Assembly: GCA_036346375.1 (NCBI GenBank)
Contig: CM070505.1
Span: forward strand, 53,318,626-53,382,625
From: Guadua angustifolia
Taxonomy: Eukaryota; Streptophyta; Magnoliopsida; Poales; Poaceae
Direction: 5' to 3'
Length of the DNA: 64,000 nt
In this document: positions 9,999 to 20,877 of the stretch, one piece after another
Layout of the letters: each line of letters opens with the position of its first letter
How positions within the stretch are numbered: position 1 is the first letter of the stretch
Translations under genes and position numbers: made by a program
Notes under the pieces: generated by a model
The model's database searches: none
Seen by the model: only the letters and a program-made list of their open reading frames with translations
Told to the model about the DNA's origin: nothing

Positions 9999-12177
9999 TG
10001 TAAGTTCAACCTTCATTAGTTATGGTTTTGGTGTTAATGACAAATCTAATATTGAGATTATCTATTAATGTGATTTTATTATTAATGACAAATCTTATAT
10101 CGAGACTAACTTGTTTATTTAGAATATCTTTGATTAGTCTCATCACATTGAAAAATGAAAAACCTAAGGTATGTGTGCGTATTCATCATAGTATTAGTTG
10201 CATACTTTGGAGTCAAGTTAAAGTGTGAATGTCCCCATTACATTAATCACAAAATGTGCATCATGTTTCCCAATCCATATATTACATGGATGCACATACT
10301 TAGGGGGAGTTTGTAGTTTAACTTGAAAGTCTCTTTGTATTGATTTATTCTTTACTGACACATATAAGGATCAAGACAAAGAAACTAAATCCTTGAGTAT
10401 ATATTTGAATTGCCTAGTTATAAGTATACTCATGGTAATATAGGATATACTCCAATATGATCAAATTGAATATGTGCATATTATATCCAAGTCAATTATA
10501 TTTATGCACATATACATGTGGGGTTTATTCTATAGTTGATGACTTAGAGTAATGATCATCTCCATATAGTTTACACATAATGGATCATTACTTTTCATCA
10601 ACATGAGTATATGAAAACTTGTGTAGTTAATATATACTCATATCAATTTAAATGATAATTTAAATTGAGTTCATTTGTCTTATTAATCATTAAAGAACAC
10701 TTCATCATGTGTTGATGGTGTTCCGTAATTAATTGAGGACAAATGAATAGTTCTTAAGTATAATGAAGCATGTGTTGCATTATTGTACTTAAGACACATT
10801 TAATCATTCAAATTGATTTAGGTTGTGCTCAATTGATCTAAAGGCATCCATTATGTGTTAATGGAGTGCAAGAGATAATTGAGACAACCGTGCATCTTGG
10901 ACTAACTATTTTATGAGTTGTGATTAAGTTAGATCCAAAGATGGATGAGATGATGAGAACGGGATAAAGACGGCATCATGAGGTGATGGGCGTCAAGAAG
11001 TGGATCTCGAAGTTAAAAGAGGAGTCGAGTGATGATACCGAGGGAGCAAAAGAGTGAAGATCATAAAGACCACAAAGGGGATTGCTTGTGCGCGGCGGCG
11101 AAGGTATAACTAGATAGGCTAAGGACTTTGTAGTCTTTGAGTCTAAGTTTTTATCGCTGTACTATTAAGAGGGGTTGTTTCCTAGCTTGAGCTTCATTAT
11201 GTGTTGGTGATCTCAATCCACGTTCACTCAAGCTCAAACCTTTTGGATTTGGTTTTTGCATGAGGGTTAACCATTTGACATGTGTTGCGAATGGGTTAAA
11301 CTTATACTTGGTTGTTGTTGGTTTATGCTCTGATTTGCATGTGTTGCAAAGAAGAAGAGCATATGTATTTGGTTTTCGCATAATGCTTTGATTTGCATGT
11401 GTTGCAAATAGGATAAGCTAATGCGTTGGCTTTTGCGTGAAGTTCACTTTTGCATGTGTTGCAAATGTTGAAGCCTCATGTTTTGGTTTCGTTCAAAACA
11501 ATCTTTCAAAATCTTGTGGTTGCTTGGAGCTAAGTTTTGCATGTGTTGCAAAAGGAGAGAGCTCAAGCATGATTTGATGTTTGTGTGTTTGTATGGAGCT
11601 AGAGGCTTGCATGTGTTGCAAGTAGAGAGCTCATATGGTTGAAATGGTTTTGGTGTGAAATTGAAGTTTGGTTTTGGTGTTGCATGGAACTAGAAAATTG
11701 CATGTGTTGCAATTAGAGAGTTCATGCACCTTGATTTGATGTTGCTTGGAGCTAGACTTTTGCATGTGTTGCAAAGAGTAGTGCTCAAGCATGAAATTGT
11801 GTTTATTGAGTTATTTGCAAGTTCACAGCGAATAAACCGAGGTTTATGAGTCTGGAATCCCGAGAGCATGTGAGTAGGGCTTGCAACGGGTGTTGGCAAG
11901 TTGACTGGGTCTCGTGTTGACCTTCACATGGCTAGCGGGATTAATCTCATAGACTCGGGTTTGATTTGCTTAATACGTTTTGCAAATAGATCTTGAGTTG
12001 ATTGCGAAATGTGTTTTTGCAAGTTGATTTTGGTGATATTTAAAAATATCTATGGGTGATTAAATCATGAAAATGGGTGGAGATTGTTGCCCTCGTGATA
12101 AGCTTTGCATAGAATCAAAAATCACCCAAATCGGAGTTCAAAGTAAAAAGTTATGAGTGTTTTTGTGGCTGATCCAG

Positions 12178-12441
12178 TGGTGTGACCGAACTGAAGGCGG
12201 TGTGACCAGACGGGCGGTGCGACCGGCCTGAGGCCGGTCGGACTGGACCTCCGGTGCGACCGCTCATTCTCTGGTGCGACTTTTCCAGAAGAGAGTGTTT
12301 TCGGTTTTTGGTTGCGCGGTGCGACCGGACATGCGGTGCAACCGGTCGGCATGCGGTCGGACCGGCCGTGTAATGGTCATTTTTCCGACCGTTGCCCTAT
12401 GAGGGGCGGTCGGACCGGCCAAGGTCCGGTCGGACCGGGAA
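12178..12441 (+). repeat. GC-rich CGGTGCGACCGG micro-repeats upstream of LTR promoter
   Basis: Short units such as GGTGCGACCGG and GGTCGGACCGGCC recur about ten times just upstream of the TATA box at 12494. Several are palindromic (CCGGTCGGACCGG). They contrast with the AT-rich surroundings. Position suggests a role in the LTR promoter or in RNA structure, which is inference. Confidence 0.7.
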
Positions 12442-12493
12442 AAAGCTGATTTCACCCATTTTGTCCCCAAACGGCTAGTTTTCCTTTGTGGGC

Positions 12494-12500
12494 TATAAAA
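12494..12500 (+). promoter_or_regulatory. TATA box of the SIRE-like LTR
   Basis: TATAAAA lies in GGGCTATAAAAGGAGACC, a strong plant TATA context. It would place the U3/R border near 12525 and leave about 800 bp of R-U5. Confidence 0.65.
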
Positions 12501-13323
12501 GGAGACCTTGGGGGACAGTGGCATGGTGCTAGTGTTATTGTTTGTGTCTTGACTCTTGTGTGAGTTGTGTAGAGGTGGTTTGCATGTGTTGCATCCTCTC
12601 AAGTTGATTCTTGTGCTAAGAGTGAGACTAATTGCATGTGTTGCAATTAGGAAGTGGTTTGAGAGCCTCTTATGCATGTGTTGCACTTGAGGGAGGCCTT
12701 GGTGCATGTGTTGCACGAGGTGATCACCGGGAGCGCATTCGTTGTGCTCGGTGAAGTTCAAGCGGAGGAGCGGCTTATTACTCTTGGAGGTTACCGACTC
12801 CTAGACAGCGTAGGCGTCGTGCGCAGAAGCTCTCGAGGTGTGAGAAGCCCCGGCAAGTTTGTGAAGGTTCGGGTTGAGCCTCTGGCATAGCGTGAAAACC
12901 ACGACTAGTGGAAAGAGGCGGTGCTCGGCGGAGCCGGTCCAAGTGGTTGGGCTTGCCTCAACGTGGACTAGGGGAGACCGGCAAGTCTCCGAACACCACG
13001 GAAAAATATCGGTTGTCTCTTTTACTTTCAAGTATTTACATTTATTGTATATTGTTCAATTGCTTGATTGTAATTAGAATTGCTTAGTATTAATTGATTG
13101 TTCAAATTAGCAATTCTAGTGTAGAGACATAATTTAGTTAGTGCACATAGTGAGCCTAGTTGATTTAGGCTTTAATTGTCAAAACCTATTTATCGCTTCC
13201 GCATATATCTTTGATTAGGTTTTGACTTAGGGGTGTATTAGAGCGAATTGTTTAGTGAGCGATCGAAATTCGTAAAACGCCTATTCACCCCCCCCCCTCT
13301 AGGCGCATCCTCGACCCTACAAG

Positions 13324-13335
13324 TGGTATCAGAGC
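13324..13335 (+). other. Primer-binding site, SIRE-like element
   Basis: TGGTATCAGAGC, the 12-base complement of initiator Met-tRNA typical of copia elements, begins two bases after the LTR. Confidence 0.9.
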
Positions 13336-13381
13336 CACGGTCACTCTCATTTTAGGCTTAACCGCTTAGAGAGTAAAAGGG

Positions 13382-13800
13382 ATGGCGACTAGAGGTTTAG
13401 TGCACTCCACCGATTCACAAATATTTGATGGCTCTAATTATTCTTCATGGAAATTACTTATGATTGCTCATTTTAAATCCATGAGCCCACAAATATGGTG
13501 GATCGTAGATGTCGGCTTTTCTTCTCCAATAAATGATATTGCTCCAACTAAAGGAGAGGAGAAATGCCTACATCTCGACGCTCAAGCAACTAATGCCATT
13601 TTTAGTTTTGTGAGCGTAGAAATATTTAATCTCATATGCAATCTCAAGAGCGCTCATGAAATGTGGATCAAGCTTCAAGACTTATTTGAATCAACCACAT
13701 CGATTGAGGATTGCATTGAGGGAGAAAAGTCGGTTGATGATTCTTCATCGTCAACATCAAGTGAAGAACCGGCATCTCCAATACTTGTGTCTCTTTTCCC
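13382..13800 (+). pseudogene. Copia Gag, N-terminal fragment
   Basis: The ATG lies 46 bp after the primer-binding site. Residues 14-30 (IFDGSNYSSWKLLMIAHF) are the start of the copia gag domain, with HEMWIKLQDLFEST about 90 residues on. A Ser-rich stretch follows (DDSSSSTSSEEPASP). The ORF reads on to 13870, but the last 20-25 codons probably come from the abutting LTR. Zinc knuckle, protease and pol are missing, so this is a truncated gene, not a small protein. Confidence 0.75.
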
Positions 13801-16188
13801 ACTCCCATCCCATTCCTACCAAGTCCTTAATACTCGCCCAGTGACTGACAAATCAAGCGATCGTCCTTAACCATGGACGCGGCTATTCGAATAGTTTAAA
13901 CTCTGCAGAGGTACGACTTTACCCACACGACACGTCACACTCGTAAGCCAAGCTATTAACACATTTCCTTTGATGTGTCGGCCAAGGTGAATGTGACAAA
14001 CCATTTTCCAGTATGCATGGTAGTGTATCTAAACCATCCGGATGACTGTGACCCTTGATCCCGCGTGCCCAATGCTCGGTGTGTGTGGATCAAGGAGTAC
14101 ACCCATTGTTGGATATCCCTAACTCAACAAAGTTCGAGGGACTCCGAGGACACTCCTTGGCGCTCCACTAAGCCCAAGGAATTCCGGCGGTCATTCCTTG
14201 ACGCTCCACTAAGCTCAAGGAATTCCGAGAGCACATGGTATACATAACTTAGTCATACATAAGTACTTGGTTATGCCGGTCCCATAAACGGCATGTGGTT
14301 CGCACGATAGTTACTCAAAGAGACGTCACCAGGATTTAATCCTTAGGGTCCTTAACCAACATCTCTACTCATTAACCAACATTTGAAACCATCATCATCA
14401 TAATAATTCTCAATCATTGCGACCAATGGACTAAGTCCATCTATCGTGGTTTCTAACGATGTTCTAAGCATGGGTAAGCAATTCGCACGAACCCATATAC
14501 AATAATAATAAACCAACCACCTAGGACGACAATGGAACATGGAAAGAGCATAATAAGGGGATAACATCACAATGTGGTAATAGCTAAGAATTTCTACCCA
14601 ATCATAATTGTAATTGGAAGTAAGCATGCAATTGATAAAATAAGTCCAAAAATGTAAATTTCAAATAGTAGGAGCAATCATGGTCAAGGAGTAAAGTAGT
14701 GCCTTGCTACTCGTTCTTGACTTCGAAGGCGTAGTCGTACTCGGGAGTGCCTTCCGAAACGTCAACACCTAACGAGAAAATCCAAATCCATAAACACCAA
14801 ATCAAGAATTCAAATGTTGCACATGATTGAAGGATGCATGAAATGCTCATGATGTGTAGTACTAATGGTAATATGAAAATACTAATTGAGTTTTGCATCA
14901 AAAGTTCAAGTATTAGGGCATTTTATTGAATTATATTCGGAGTATCCGGGCTTTTAACCCCGGAGTGTCCGGGTTGACCCCCTCGGTCTCGCGAATGCTA
15001 TCCTATCCGGAGTATCCAGATAAAACCCCGGAGTGTCCAGGTTGACACCCTCGGTCCGCTGCGCTACGCCCAACCCGGACTATCCGGATATTTCTTCGGA
15101 GTGTCCGGATTATTCGGACTATCCGGGTAAAACCTCAGACTGTCTGGGCTGACCTGATCTGTTTCAAAACGGCTATTTGTCTATTGGCTTCTATACTTCA
15201 TAGCAATGTACTAGGACTTCAAAGTGATGGACTAGGGTGGGATATTACCACTACAGGGTTACTTTTCATGTAGTGACGGTTGGTTTCGGTGAGGAATGAC
15301 GAAAAGTGTTGAAACACCGGTTCTCGCGGTTCGTCTCCTCCTAGCTTGTGTAGACGACGATGACCTCGCTTGCTCGTGCTTGCAACAGCAACTAGCCTTC
15401 CTCCTCAAGCTTCCATGCGACATGCACGACCCGATTCATGGTTGGATGATGGATTCCATGGGAAAGAAAGAAATGAGTCACCATGGCAAAATTTCAGAAC
15501 ATGGAAAGAAAGAAAAACCGGTTGCTACTCACCCAAAACTTGGTTCCTCAAGAATCCAATTGGATGGATTTGAAGTTCTTGATCTTGGCTTCGATGTGGT
15601 ATAACATGCACAAGCTCAAACTCAAGATTTGTGGAGATTTGTGGGGAAGAATGGCAAGGTGTTGGAGAAGAGGTGCTTGCTGTTTTTCTGGTTTTGGATG
15701 AGCAAATGGGCAGGTGGGGGAGGAGAAACCAAGGTTTAGGGCCTTATATATGGCTGCCCATTCATGCTTACATGTGGGGCCAGGTCCCACATGTCATAGT
15801 GTAAGCAAAAAGGGTGGGTATGAGTGATTGAATTGAGAAAAGGCATGGATAGGATGTGCAGCCCACAAGTTCCTATGCAAGGTAGGTCCCATGTGTCATT
15901 GATTGGTTAGGTAAGTGGGTAGAGGTAGGTGAAGTAAGAAGTGTTATAGTAGATATGTGCAGCCTACTCTCCTCTCTCTTGTGAACATGGCCCACACGTC
16001 ATTGACTAAGGTAAAATAACATGTGTGCAGTTTGGAAAATGATTTCTAGGATTTTGTTGCTCCCTCTTTATGCAAGATGAATGTCCTAACACTTGTATGA
16101 TTATAATTAAATGAGGATGTAATGACATTATGAAAGACGTTAGCATGACAAGCCTCACTTACCGGATTAACGAATATTGGGATGTTAC
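13801..16188 (-). mobile_element. Tekay/Del-type LTR fragment, 5' end intact
   Basis: The right end GGGATGTTACA (minus: TGTAACATCCC) is the same as the end of the solo LTR at 20877. The left part shares GGACGCGGCTATTCGAATAG and CTCTGCAGAGGT with 421-460 and 18690-18730. The middle differs, so it is a related but separate family. A minus-strand TATATAAGG box lies at about 15740-15750, supporting minus orientation. The 102-aa plus ORF at 15296-15604 and others here are LTR sequence. The left edge is a truncation against copia gag. Confidence 0.72.
14936..15155. repeat. CGGAGTGTCCGGGTT micro-repeats in LTR
   Basis: Alternating units of the type CGGAGTATCCGG and CGGAGTGTCCGGGTTGAC occur about nine times, several as near-palindromes (TCCGGA cores). 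Confidence 0.75.
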
Positions 16189-17320
16189 ACGTCGGCGGAG
16201 CGGCTTGCGATCATCACAAGCTTTCCTTCGATGGACTCCATCGGGAGGGCCGCAATACCACCCCAGGCCCCTCTGACGATCAAGGGGAGTCCGATTCGGC
16301 CGATGACCGGTGTGGAAGCGGCGGCCATCGGCGACGCTGCCCAGACCAAGAGACCTGCGCGCATGGCATCTCTTCGCTCTCGGCCACTTTCGTTCCATCG
16401 AGCACGGCAGGGGCTGGGTCTTCTGCTAGGGTCATCGCGCCTTCCGCTAGGAAGGACATTGTGCCACCACCACTGCCGCCTCGCCTCAAGACCGACATCG
16501 ATGCCGGCCGACAGAGAAAGCGTGCCTAGGAGTGGGCTAGCGCCAGACTTCTTCCGCTCGCCGAGGGCACTTCTGCCACGTAAGTTTCTTCTCTTCTTTT
16601 CTTGGCGTATTCTTCCGCTTGCTGGAGCTAACTCTCCTCCATGGTGTCTTCAGAGCGGACCCCCAAGGTGGTACAGGTGGTCGGACGACTACGCCGTCTG
16701 CCACCACCGGGGTTGCCATCCTGCAGCTACCGTCTGCTTGACCATCGGGCAGGACAAGCCGCCACACCGAGGCGATCGCCTCTGCTCACCACTCTGGCTC
16801 GCTTCCCTCTGTGCTCACACGGCTCATGGCTGCCGCCGAAGTTAGCCGCGGTGACCTCCCTTCATGACAAGCAGATGGTGTCGTTGCGGGAGGAGCTGGC
16901 ATCGGTGAAGATAGAGAAGACACTGCTGGTGGCCCGAGCTGAAGCCGCCGAGGCATGGGCGAAGGGCGCCGGGGACCGCTAGAGGAGTCAGCGGCGCACT
17001 ACGCTCATAGCATCACCCTTGTTGCTGAACCCCTTACTGGCCTTCCTGTCGCCTTGGCGAACTGCTCCGCCCGGGAGGGGCGGGAAGTCGCGATCGCCAT
17101 AGCGGCCTTCGTCTTGATGTGTTGCGCCCGCCACAACGACTCCTTTTATCCCCGGGCGACCGTCACCGGGGTGGAGTGTGACCCCGCCCAAGCGCCGGCG
17201 TGGGAGTGCGAGGCAGCGGAGCACGTAGCCGGGCTGATGGAGATGGTGCCTCCACCCACCGCCGAAGCAGAGGAAGAAGCCGAGGAAGACGCCGGCAATA
17301 TTGAGGTCGCCGACGATTAG
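16189..17320 (+). pseudogene. Antisense ORF of Tat-1, C-terminal part
   Basis: This is the remainder of the antisense ORF after the inserted block. A Pro/Ser/Asp-rich linker (about 16240-16530) is followed by a candidate 74-bp intron (16580-16653, GTAAGT...TCTTCAG), a coiled-coil segment (MVSLREELASVKIEKTLLVA, about 16875-16935) and an Ala-rich domain ending in an acidic tail (EEEAEEDAGNIEVADD, stop 17318-17320). The ORFs 16182-16529, 16641-16982 and 16955-17320 are in different frames, so at least two frameshifts exist. Coiled-coil plus acidic tail are typical of this protein type as I remember it. Function is unknown. Confidence 0.62.
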
Positions 17321-18042
17321 TTCAGGCGACTTCCTTCGCCGTCCTCCTTCTTTTCTTTCTTCTGTATAAACATGTACATAGGCCTTTTGGCCATTATGAA
17401 TGAAGATACTTTGCTTTTATCTGTTGCCGACTTTTACCTGTTGTTTTGCATGTGCTTGCTCATGATTGGTTTGATCCAGTGCTGGGCGACCAACCCCCGA
17501 GCATTTTGTACGCAGCAGAAGGTCATAAGTGACCCTCTGGGCGACCAGATGGATCGACATTTAGGAGTCTTTTCTGCAATTACACAGAACCGCTCCAGAT
17601 ACGAGCCAAGGTTAAACCACGCTTACTTGGAAATAAACAAGCAAACAGGCACACAAAACCTAAGTCCTGGCCATCGAGTGGGCAGGAAGTGCATACTAGA
17701 TTGTCATTTCCTGTCACCATTCAGAGCTTAATCCCTTGTACTTCACCGGGACTAGACCAGAGAACTGTGAGACTAGGGAGCAGGTCACGTAGAGGTGGGG
17801 CAAGTGGTGAGCAGAACTCGGTCGCGAAGCACCATGGTAAGCGGAGCATGGCCACAGCACACCCGGCCACACGTACCTGCTAGGCGCCTGTTCGGGCTCA
17901 GCACAGAAGCTGGGAGTCCGCGATATTGCCAAGGGACCCTTGCCATCCTTTTAGACCAAACCAGAGAACTGTGGGGCTAGGGAGCAGGTCGCGTAGAGGC
18001 GGGGCAAGTGGTGAGCGGAACTCGACCGCGAAGCACCATGGT
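17321..18042. repeat. Tandem-repeat spacer of Tat-1, left part
   Basis: This non-coding spacer lies between integrase and the antisense ORF. From 17690 it holds units of about 200 bp with ACCAGAGAACTGTG, GGGAGCAGGTC, GTAGAGG, GGGGCAAGTGGTGAGC and GCGAAGCACCATGG. One unit is at 17750-17840 and the next at 17950-18042; the second is cut by the solo LTR. A more decayed unit is at 21225-21305. Nothing was recognised in 17330-17690. Confidence 0.7.
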
Positions 18043-20877
18043 TGTCGCGCCCGGAATTTGAATTCCGAACACTCAGTGTGAAACACCAGTCCAGGATCAC
18101 GCTGGTGCTCACAGATACAACAGAGATGAATACCATCACACATACACAACGGAATAATAATAATAATGTATTTATCTCAAATTAAACTGTTAAGACTTTA
18201 AGGTCAGCCTTACAATATTAAGCCACGCAGGGCTGAGTTCAGAGTAAACAAATAACAACGGAAATGAAATAAATCGTGGAGCCCTAGTTTGCCACAGGCA
18301 ACTGACTAAGCCTTTTCCCTAGTTAGCCGGGTTGTCATTCTTCTCCTCCTCAAACGCTTGCGGTTCTTCATCTTCTGATGTTGTGATTATAGGGTGGTGA
18401 GTACACAACCGTACTCAACAAGCTATACACAGAATGCAACCTAATATGCTACATGCCAAGCTTATTCCAATGGAATGGCTTAAAGGTTGATTTGCAATAA
18501 ACAGCATTTAACAAATACATAAGTAGATTCGAAAGCAGTAAAAACAAGTAGAATTAACAACAACTTTTCCAGAAGTTAAGTAAAAGCATTTCCACATCCT
18601 AATTCATACTTTCATCAACTTCATCTTTAAACCCAACCACATTTTTAATAAAGTCTAACCCTTATTTGTAATCCCGAGTAATGTCCAATACCGTGGACAC
18701 GACTATTCAATAGTTTGTACACTCTGCAGAGGTTATACACTTTACCCACAAGATCTGAGTCAAACACCACAAAGGCGAAGCGACTATAACAAAGCCTTTC
18801 CAAGGATCCGTCTAAACCCAAGACGCCCACTAAGGTTTCAACACCGATGGGATTTGGTTACCACATCCAGTGCCCCTCTTGCGCTGTGAGTTTTACTACC
18901 CGCACACTCGGGACTCACTCCACCACGACAAGATCAAGAATAGATTTCACAATTTACTCACTAGGTCCGCCCCATTCCTAACTTGTGGTTGTATGAATGA
19001 CTCAGGTCAAAGGCTCGCAAGGTTAAGTCCTTAATTGACCGAGGCAAGACTTCCCAAAAACTCATCATGTCAACATGTCAATAAAAACCAAATCCAAATG
19101 CGACCGCCCAAATGCCACATCTGGCCCACCACTGAACATCTTGCCACTTGCCCCAGTCTAAACCATTTTCCCACCCCGGTTGGTTACTATGCACCACGTG
19201 CCATCATCTTTTCAATAACACATGTCACATTCTTTCAAAACATGTTCTATAATTCAATCGTCAATGTTCAACTTTATCCTCAACACTGCGTCATTGATTC
19301 GGTAGCATGGCTAAGCAAACTAACACGTTCTAATTACCCCAATCTGGCGACTAGTATAGACCATTATGTAAAATCCAACCTAGGGTGACAAATGATTTAG
19401 TGACATACAAATATTATGGACAAGGTGACAATATCAAGTGGTAAATATCTAATCCCAAATTATTTGAAAGCGTGGTTCGCGGCGCGGCAAGGTCAATGAT
19501 GGTGGCGGCGGCGGCAAGCAAGACAACAACAAATAAGAACGACCAAAGAAGGAAGGATACGGACCGGATCAAAATAGTTTCATTAATGACATATATGTAT
19601 GCGTGCATACATCCGCGCAAGATTCAAACAGATGAGCATTCGGAAGCCAATAGACAAATGGGTAGTAGTCTACACGGTTACACGAGCTTGGGAAACATCA
19701 GACATACTAGATCCTACATGAGTTCACCTAATATATACGTACATGCACCAATACATAAAGACAAGATCAATCGATCGATCAAGGTAAAAGAGCGAAAAAG
19801 AGAGGTACCAATCGCTCAGCGATGGCGTGAGACCGCTTCGGAGAAGTAGGCGAGACCGGAGGTCGACGTCGATCCGCGGCAGGCAGTAGCGCAGGAAAAG
19901 ACGAGGCCGGAGAGTGTGCCGACGTTGGCGAAGTCTGCGTGAGGCGATAGAAGAATGTCTGCGATGGCTCGCAATGGAGGCAAGAAAACGTGGTTGTAAA
20001 AGAGAAGAAGTAGAAAATCTCCCGGTGCATGCGCACAAGAAGAAGAAATGGTGGAAGTACATGCACACAAGGAGAAGAAATGGTGAAAGGAGGAAAGAAT
20101 GAAGCTCGCAGGAAATGAATTACCGGAAATGAAACGACAAATGAATGATTCTACCGAGAACAAAACAAAGAACTAAACGGCTAGGAAATGGAAACAAATA
20201 CTTTGAAATGGAAACGGTACAAAGCAAAACATATACAGGAAATGAATGGAAAGATAATGACGTTGATTAAAGAAATAACATGCTTCATTATACATACGCT
20301 AACTTGATAATGACAACAAGATGCATACATGCGTTGCTAGAAAAATGGAATCGCTAGTAATTGAAGGATTGAAACGGCAGGAAAGAATAATTCCGCGCGT
20401 CAGAGTCCATGCATTCACGGATCGCTTGCTAAATTCGAATTTGAATAGTTTGAATCAAAAGCGCTTTTAAGATAAATTAGCGAAGGGCTCTAAAAATCTT
20501 GGAATAATCTTCTAAAATACTAGGGAATATTTGGAACCTAGCGAAATTGGTTTCGTGATTTTTCGATATATAGTTTTTCTGTAAGAATTCTTTTAGCTAA
20601 TCAGACACTTGTACGATTATTTATAAAATCGACAAACTAAATCTATAACCAAGTTTTTAAGAACATTTAAAAGGACCATTCTTATTTTTCAAATATTGTC
20701 ATTTTAAACTTATTTTGGAATTTATGCGCACGCGACATTCTTGATCTTTATTTTATATGATTAATTCGATAAAACTTAAATTCTTATTAATTCCAAAAAT
20801 TCTAAATAAATTCCAGATATTCCTAAATAATTCAAAAATGACGTAAATACAGTTAAAGCAAATTTCGGGATGTTACA
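18043..20877 (-). mobile_element. Solo LTR, Tekay/Del type, 2835 bp
   Basis: The LTR runs from TGTCGCGCCCGG to GGGATGTTACA with a perfect target duplication ATGGT (18038-18042 and 20878-20882). Nothing inside looks like gag or pol. Long LTRs beginning TGTAACATCCC are common in grass Del/Tekay chromoviruses, which fixes the strand as minus. A single LTR with intact duplication is the expected product of recombination between the two LTRs of a full element. ORFs at 19472-20163 on both strands lie in a GGC/GAA-rich part of the LTR and show no domain. Confidence 0.92.

Larger units (their letters stand above)
11275..12713 (+). repeat. Array of about 12 GCATGTGTTGCA motifs
   Basis: The motif TTGCATGTGTTGCAA, arms TTGCA/TGCAA around TGTGT, recurs at about 11275 (variant), 11338, 11394, 11452, 11539, 11608, 11699, 11761, 12581, 12633, 12674 and 12704. 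Spacing in the first eight is mostly 56-90 bp; an 800-bp gap follows and then four tight copies. Core bases are conserved while the sequence between differs. The inverted LTR at 61086-62857 carries the complement (about 61431, 61495, 61560). Confidence 0.85.
9999..13321 (+). repeat. 5' LTR of the SIRE-like copia element
   Basis: This 3323-bp LTR runs from TGTAAGTTCAACC to CTCGACCCTACA. The start is supported by the inverted copy, whose outer end reads TGAAAGTTCAAG at 62857. The end is set by the primer-binding site two bases further on. A C-run of ten lies at 13288-13297. It holds a TATA box, a palindrome array and a GC-rich repeat block, listed separately. Confidence 0.78.
9999..13800 (+). 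mobile_element. Truncated SIRE-like Ty1/copia element
   Basis: A 3.3-kb LTR is followed by a Met-tRNA primer-binding site and the start of gag, after which the element stops near 13790-13860 against Tekay-type LTR sequence. No pol or second LTR remains. Very long LTRs are typical of the SIRE/Maximus lineage. An inverted partial copy of the LTR is at 61086-62857. The block sits inside the antisense ORF of Tat-1. The flanking bases (GTTCC on the left, CGTCG after 16188) do not form a duplication, so rearrangement followed insertion. Confidence 0.7.

Noticed and set aside
11275..12713. Regularly spaced repeats as a CRISPR array
   Set aside because: Plant nuclear retrotransposon DNA; repeats are only 12-15 bases, spacers vary in length, and no cas genes occur.
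13324..13335. tRNA gene suggested by the Met-tRNA-like sequence
   Set aside because: Only the 12-base complement used as primer-binding site is present; there is no cloverleaf.
15296..15604. 102-codon plus ORF as a host gene
   Set aside because: It sits inside a Tekay-type LTR fragment and matches no domain; similar ORFs are usual in such LTRs.
9994..16193. Simple copia insertion with target duplication in the antisense ORF
   Set aside because: GTTCC on the left and CGTCG on the right do not match, and the copia element lacks its 3' half.
19472..20163. ORFs on both strands within the solo LTR
   Set aside because: Low-complexity GGC/GAA-rich LTR sequence without start context, domain or intron.
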